A DNA stretch of 64,000 nt from Kitasatospora sp. NBC_00458. Lineage in GTDB: Bacteria > Actinomycetota > Actinomycetes > Streptomycetales > Streptomycetaceae. This document shows, in pieces, positions 60,198 through 64,000 of this stretch. The stretch is taken from contig NZ_CP107904.1 in NCBI RefSeq assembly GCF_036013975.1, forward strand, positions 4,093,001 through 4,157,000, written 5' to 3'. Every line of letters starts with the position of its first letter. The stretch's first letter is position 1. The notes beneath the pieces were generated by a model. The model saw nothing but the letters and a program-made list of their open reading frames with translations, made no database searches and was not told where the DNA came from. The position numbers and the translations under genes are program-made.

Positions 60198-61088
60198 CTA
60201 GCCGGCCGGTCTGGTGGAGCCGGTTGGGGAGTCGTCGGCACGCACCGGTCGGCGCCAGGCCTGGAGGTGACTGGCGATCACCTCCCCGGTGGCGGGGAAG
60301 TCGGCCGGGTCCTGCAGCCCCACCGCGACCGGCCGCCGACCGGGCCGCCAGGTGAAGCTGCCGAAGGCGTGGTCCCAGACGGAGAGGTCCGAACCGTAGT
60401 GGCCGGCCTCCGCCAGGTCGACGCTGTGGTGCAGCCGGTGCTGTTCGGGGCCGGCGAGGACGTGGTTGAGCAGCCCGATCCGGACGTCGATGTTGGCGTG
60501 CACGAAGTAGCCCTGGGCGAGCACGAACAGGCCCACCGCGAACACCGCCTGCCCGGAGAACCCGGCCAGCGCCAGCGAGACCTGGACCGCGGCCTGGGTG
60601 AGCAGCACGTCCAGCAGGTGGTTGACCCCGTTGTTGGCGACGTTCACCTTGTCGGGCACGTGGTGCACGCCGTGCAACCGCCAGAGCCGGGGGCTGGTGT
60701 GGCACCACCGGTGGACCAGGTAGTTGGCCAGCGAGCCGAGCAGCAGCGCCGCCGGGACCTCCACCCAGAGCGACAGGGCCGGCTGCGGCGGCGCCAGCCA
60801 GCCGACGAGGGCCGCCACGGGCACCTGGGCCAGGGCTCCGCCGATCATCGTCAGCACGAAGTAGACCCCGTACCAGCCCCACTCGCGCACGCTGGGAGTC
60901 CATTCCGGTTCGTACGGAATCAACCATTCCAGCAGCGCCAGATAGGCGATGGTGCCGACCAGGAAGAGCTGGCTCACGCGGCCGAGATCCCAGCGCAGGC
61001 GCAGGGCCGCGACCGCTATCGCCACCACCGCGACCAGCAGGGACGGGTACGCGACGTGGCGCAGCACGGTTCGAAGCTGCCCGCCCAT
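60198..61088 (-). CDS. Sterol-desaturase/fatty-acid-hydroxylase family enzyme of PTM cluster (FtdA-like)
   Basis: The 296-aa membrane protein has about five hydrophobic segments and the three His clusters of the di-iron hydroxylase family: HRWCH (near residue 135), HGVHH (near 150) and HRLHHS (near 225), plus HANIDVR. In HSAF and frontalamide clusters the homologue hydroxylates the ornithine-derived C-3 position. ATG 61088 has GAAGGGGG upstream. It is the first gene of the operon, preceded by an AT-richer promoter region. 233 bp of GC-rich DNA separate it from the synthase. Confidence 0.87.
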   Translation of the reverse strand: MGGQLRTVLRHVAYPSLLVAVVAIAVAALRLRWDLGRVSQLFLVGTIAYLALLEWLIPYEPEWTPSVREWGWYGVYFVLTMIGGALAQVPVAALVGWLAPPQPALSLWVEVPAALLLGSLANYLVHRWCHTSPRLWRLHGVHHVPDKVNVANNGVNHLLDVLLTQAAVQVSLALAGFSGQAVFAVGLFVLAQGYFVHANIDVRIGLLNHVLAGPEQHRLHHSVDLAEAGHYGSDLSVWDHAFGSFTWRPGRRPVAVGLQDPADFPATGEVIASHLQAWRRPVRADDSPTGSTRPAG

Positions 61089-61276
61089 GACGACCCCCTT
61101 CGCAGTCCACCGTCGAACGGTCACCGAAAGTGTTCGTTCAGATACTAAGGGCGCCCAGAAGGCGATGCGAGGGATTTTTGGAAAGAATCACAGGGCATTC
61201 AATTTGTCCGATGATAAGCAAACAAACTATCCGCCAGAAAACGAGAAGAATCGGCCAGGGATCCCCGACCATTCGA
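61089..61276 (-). promoter_or_regulatory. AT-rich promoter region of PTM operon with AdpA-like site
   Basis: This region is visibly richer in A and T than its surroundings. On the minus strand TGGCCGATTC (61248-61257) matches 9 of 10 positions of the AdpA consensus TGGCSNGWWY, and TAGTAT (in CCCTTAGTATCTG, around 61141) could be a -10 about 50 bp before the start. No exact promoter can be fixed. Confidence 0.45.
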
Positions 61277-62317
61277 TTAGCGGATGATCATTCCAGCGCG
61301 CTTCACGCTCCGGATCACCGGAGCCGTCTCCAGCGCCCCCACCCCCTCCAACGCCCCCAGCCGGTCGGTCAGGTAGGCGTAGAACGCCTCGACGTCCCGG
61401 CAGACCAGCCCGGCCACGAGGTTGGTCGGGCCGGTCGTCGCGGCCACGAACCCCGCCTCCGGGTGCTCCGCCATCGCGCGGCCGACCGCCGCCAGCTTCC
61501 CCGGCGCCACGGTCAGCCAGCAGAACGCCTCGATCCCGAAGCCGAGCAGCCTGGTCTCCACGTCCACGTCGAAGAAGAGCAGGCCGGAGCCGGTCAGCGC
61601 GGCCAGCCGGCGGCGCACCGTCGCCTCCGGGGCGCCGGTCCGGGCCGCCAGCTCGGCCAGCGGCACCCGGCCGTCCACCGCGAGCTCCGCCAGCAGCGCA
61701 CGGTCCAGCCCGTCCGGCACCACCGGACCGGCCGCCGCCCGAACGGCCGCCGCCCGAACGCCCGCCGACTCGGGCGTGCCCGCCGCCCCGCCACCGCCGG
61801 CGTCGGCCCGCCCCGCCGCTCCCCCGCGCAGCCGGGCCACCTGGTCCGCGTCCAGCGCCGAGGTCCGCCCGCTCCACGCGACCGTCCCGCCGACGAACGT
61901 CCGCAGCAGGTAGTGCGCGCCGACCGAGAGCACCCGGGGCGTCCGGGGCAGCTTCCCGAGCAGCAGCTCCTCGCGGTCCGGCCGGGCCTTCGAACGGGTG
62001 TTGCAGACGATCTCACCACCCGACAGCAGGCTGACCCAGGACGTGTCCGGCCGCCGGGCCAGCGCCTCCGCGATCGCCGACGCGGCGTCCGGCACGCACC
62101 GGATCCGGGTCATCCAGTCGACCTCGCCGAGCAGCCGGGCACTGGTCCGCCCGATCACCCGCACCACCCCGGCGGCCCGCAGCCGCTGGTAGCGGCGGGC
62201 CACCGTCTGGTCGGAGACCCCGAGCACCTCGGCGATCCGCCGGAACGGCGCCCGGCCGTCCACCTGCAGGGCGTGCAGCAGCGCCCGGTCCAGCTCGTCC
62301 AGCGTCACGGTTTCCAC
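61277..62317 (-). CDS. Lrp/AsnC family regulator with two HTH units
   Basis: The 346-aa protein has one AsnC HTH at about 7-50 (LDELDRALLHALQVDGRAPFRRIAEVLGVSD... read as helices), a sensor-like region, a Gly/Ala-rich linker (about 150-185), a second HTH at about 190-235 (LDRALLAELAVDGRVPLAELAARTGA), and a C-terminal RAM/AsnC ligand domain (about 245-340). Most Lrp proteins are about 150 aa, so this is a tandem form. It probably senses an amino acid or related metabolite. It is divergent from an MFS transporter and adjoins the tetramate operon, but control of that operon is only inferred. GTG 62317 has TACCAT 7 nt upstream. Confidence 0.88.
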   Translation of the reverse strand: METVTLDELDRALLHALQVDGRAPFRRIAEVLGVSDQTVARRYQRLRAAGVVRVIGRTSARLLGEVDWMTRIRCVPDAASAIAEALARRPDTSWVSLLSGGEIVCNTRSKARPDREELLLGKLPRTPRVLSVGAHYLLRTFVGGTVAWSGRTSALDADQVARLRGGAAGRADAGGGGAAGTPESAGVRAAAVRAAAGPVVPDGLDRALLAELAVDGRVPLAELAARTGAPEATVRRRLAALTGSGLLFFDVDVETRLLGFGIEAFCWLTVAPGKLAAVGRAMAEHPEAGFVAATTGPTNLVAGLVCRDVEAFYAYLTDRLGALEGVGALETAPVIRSVKRAGMIIR

Positions 62318-62324
62318 CGTGCCG

Positions 62325-62353
62325 ATGGTAGGAGACGTCGAGATCCGCCGGAA
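62325..62353 (-). promoter_or_regulatory. Leaderless promoter of Lrp/AsnC gene
   Basis: Minus strand: TTCCGG (62348-62353), a 17-nt spacer, TACCAT (62325-62330), then 7 nt to GTG 62317. The -35 is weak. Confidence 0.5.
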
Positions 62354-62452
62354 CGGCCCCGCCGAGCGGCGCGGGACCGGGCTCCGGACCGAGGGTGACG
62401 GTGCGTCGGGCCGCCCGGCCCGGCGCGGCGCGGCGGACGAAGGAGCACGGGG

Positions 62453-64000
62453 ATGCGGAAGTGGTGGCCGCTGGTCGCGGTCAGCCTGGGGGTGTTCATG
62501 CTGCTGACCGACGTCAGCATCGTGATCGTGGCGCTGCCGGACATCGGCGCGGGGCTGGGCATGGACTTCGACGGCCTGCAGTGGGTGATGGACGGCTACG
62601 CGCTGGCCCTGGCCGCCCTGCTCCTCGGTCTCGGTGCGGTCGCCGACCGGGCCGGCCGGCGGCGGGTGTACACGGTCGGCCTGGTGGTCTTCGCCGCCGC
62701 CTCGCTCGCCTGCGGTCTCGCACCGAACGGCGGGGTGCTGGTCGCGGCACGGATCGTCCAGGCCGGCGGCGGGGCGGCGATGTTCGCCACCGCGATGGCC
62801 CTGCTCAACCTCGCCTACCGGGGCCGCGACCGGGCGGTGGCGTTCGGCGTCTGGGGCGCCGTCAGCGGCGCCGCGGCGGCCACCGGTCCGGTCGCCGGCG
62901 GACTGCTCACCGAGTTCCTGGGCTGGCGGTCGGTCTTCCTGGTCAACCTGCCGGTCGCGGTCGCCGGCGTCGTCCTCACCCGCAGGACGCTGCCGGAGTC
63001 CCGGAACCCCGCGGCGCACCGGATCGACCTGCCCGGCGCCGCCGCCTTCACCGTCGCGGCCGGCTCGGCCGTCCTGGTGCTGATCCGCGGCGGTGCCGAC
63101 GGCTGGACCTCGCCGTCCGTGCTCGGCGCGGCCGGGGCGGCCGTCGCGGCGCTCGCCGTCTTCCTCCTGGTCGAGCGCCGCAGCCCGCACCCGCTGCTCG
63201 ACCTCGGGCTGTTCCGCAGCCCGGTCTTCACCGGGGTGATGGTCTGCGGCCTGGTCTACTCCGCCGCCGCGTTCTCCTACCTCCCGTACACCTCGCTCTG
63301 GCTGCAGTCGGTGCTCGGCCGGGGTCCGATGGCCGCCGGTCTCACGCTGCTCCCGATGAGCGTCGTCGCCTTCGCGGTCTCCGCCCTGGCCGGCCGCAGG
63401 CTCGCCGTCCTCCCCGCGGCGCTGCCGCTCGCCGGCGGACTGGCCGTGATCGGTGCCGGCGCCCTCCTCCAGTGCACCCTCGACGCCTCGTCCAGCTGGA
63501 CCGCCCTGCTGCCCGGCCTCGCCCTGACCGGCCTCGGTGTGGGCGCGGTCAGCCCGGTCCTGGCGGCCTGCGCGATGGCCGCCGTCCCGCCGGAGCGCGG
63601 CGGCATGGCGGGCGGCGCCGTCAACACCTTCCGCCAGCTGGGCCAGGCCCTCGGGATCGCGGTCCTCGGCCTCGTGCTCCACCAGGGGCTGCGGGCCTCG
63701 CTGGCCGGCCACCCCGCGGCGGTCCCCGACGCGGACGCCGCCGCCCGCGTCCTGAGCGCCGGGCAGCCGGTGGCGGGGCTCCCGGACGGCCTGGTCCGTG
63801 CCGCGTTCGCCACCGCCCTCGACCGCACCATGCTGGTCGCCGCCCTCACCGCGCTGGCCGGTGCCGCACTCGTCGCGGTCCTCCTCCGGGGCCGGCCGGC
63901 CCCGGTCCGGCCGACGGCGGGCGGTCCGCCGCCGGGTGGCCGGAGCGCGGAGAGCCCCGGCGCGGAAGGCCGAGTCGCGGCGGACCGGACGGCGGAAGGC
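62453..64000 (+). CDS. MFS drug efflux transporter, DHA2 family (3' end beyond window)
   Basis: At least 516 codons are open without a stop to the window edge. The protein begins MRKWWPLVAVSLGVFMLLTD with the acidic TM1 (VSIVIVALPDIG) and QWVMDGYALALAALLL, has motif A GAVADRAGRRRVYTVG and motif C-like WGAVSGAAAATGPVAGG, and about 14 hydrophobic segments, so it is a QacA/EmrB-type antiporter. The last 40 residues seen are a Pro/Gly-rich tail, so the true end is near. AAGGAG lies 8 nt before the ATG at 62453. It is divergent from the Lrp/AsnC gene, which likely controls it; it may export the tetramate. Confidence 0.9.
   Translation, partial: MRKWWPLVAVSLGVFMLLTDVSIVIVALPDIGAGLGMDFDGLQWVMDGYALALAALLLGLGAVADRAGRRRVYTVGLVVFAAASLACGLAPNGGVLVAARIVQAGGGAAMFATAMALLNLAYRGRDRAVAFGVWGAVSGAAAATGPVAGGLLTEFLGWRSVFLVNLPVAVAGVVLTRRTLPESRNPAAHRIDLPGAAAFTVAAGSAVLVLIRGGADGWTSPSVLGAAGAAVAALAVFLLVERRSPHPLLDLGLFRSPVFTGVMVCGLVYSAAAFSYLPYTSLWLQSVLGRGPMAAGLTLLPMSVVAFAVSALAGRRLAVLPAALPLAGGLAVIGAGALLQCTLDASSSWTALLPGLALTGLGVGAVSPVLAACAMAAVPPERGGMAGGAVNTFRQLGQALGIAVLGLVLHQGLRASLAGHPAAVPDADAAARVLSAGQPVAGLPDGLVRAAFATALDRTMLVAALTALAGAALVAVLLRGRPAPVRPTAGGPPPGGRSAESPGAEGRVAADRTAEG

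Noticed and set aside
61130-62398. A 422-codon plus-strand frame over the Lrp/AsnC gene
   Set aside because: It is antisense to a gene with clear HTH and ligand domains, and its product is Arg/Pro/Gly-rich noise.
1-64000. tRNA, rRNA, transposase, integrase or attachment sites
   Set aside because: None was recognised on either strand; the tetramate cluster shows no flanking mobile-element signs.

Overview
The window is 64 kb of very high-GC DNA with third-codon-position GC bias, GTG starts, TAnnnT -10 elements placed right at start codons, a bldA-type TTA codon and typical streptomycete gene families (ThrE fusion, VC0807-like protein, LPG-synthase-like fusion, ECF sigma factors, many TetR/GNAT genes). 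It most resembles a chromosome of Streptomyces or Kitasatospora. No tRNA, rRNA, insertion sequence, phage or CRISPR array was seen.

Layout. 1-8.3 kb: a 5'-truncated TetR gene, an Eis-like acetyltransferase, a secreted NlpC/P60 hydrolase, a membrane protein, a ThrE-type exporter and a DedA protein, with a 28-bp tandem repeat between the last two. 8.4-13.6 kb: a reduced Hsp90-like ATPase with a TPR partner, then a small secreted protein. 13.7-19.7 kb: a double-HTH TetR protein divergent from an acyl-CoA dehydrogenase, and a divergent TetR/MFS efflux pair with a clear operator. 19.9-28.7 kb: a methyltransferase, YidH-like protein, tatA, membrane protein, NarL-type two-component system, K+ channel, VOC and cupin proteins, and a membrane Ser/Thr kinase. 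29.2-31.4 kb: an ECF sigma factor overlapping a probable membrane regulator. 31.8-46.0 kb: mainly single-gene units, among them a Tyr phosphatase, two divergent GNATs, a HTH-ClpN protein behind tandem operators, STAS and SnoaL-sigma genes that overlap tail to tail, an LPG-synthase-like protein, and two RNA methyltransferases.

46.07-61.09 kb is a minus-strand biosynthetic operon: sterol-desaturase-type hydroxylase, a 3244-aa KS-AT-DH-KR-ACP-C-A-PCP-TE synthase, cytochrome P450, phytoene-desaturase-like FAD oxidoreductase and an MDR reductase. This gene set is diagnostic of polycyclic tetramate macrolactams (PTMs: ikarugamycin, HSAF, frontalamides). In known PTM biosynthesis the iterative PKS makes two polyene chains, the NRPS half links both to L-ornithine, TE closes the tetramate, and oxidoreductases build the carbocycles. 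Here the A-domain code reads D-V-G-E-L-V-S-I-D-K, close to an ornithine code. The set has one FAD oxidoreductase, and the P450 sits directly after the synthase, an order I do not associate with the reference clusters. A double-HTH Lrp/AsnC regulator divergent from a drug-type MFS transporter lies upstream and may control or export the product.

Two observations go beyond gene calling. First, a 17-bp inverted repeat GTCAAC-N5-GTTGAC occurs twice over the promoter of the HTH-ClpN gene and once in front of the Hsp90-like gene 23 kb away, which suggests a small proteostasis regulon. Second, at least eight genes have a TAnnnT hexamer exactly 6-7 nt before the start codon, so they are probably transcribed as leaderless mRNAs.
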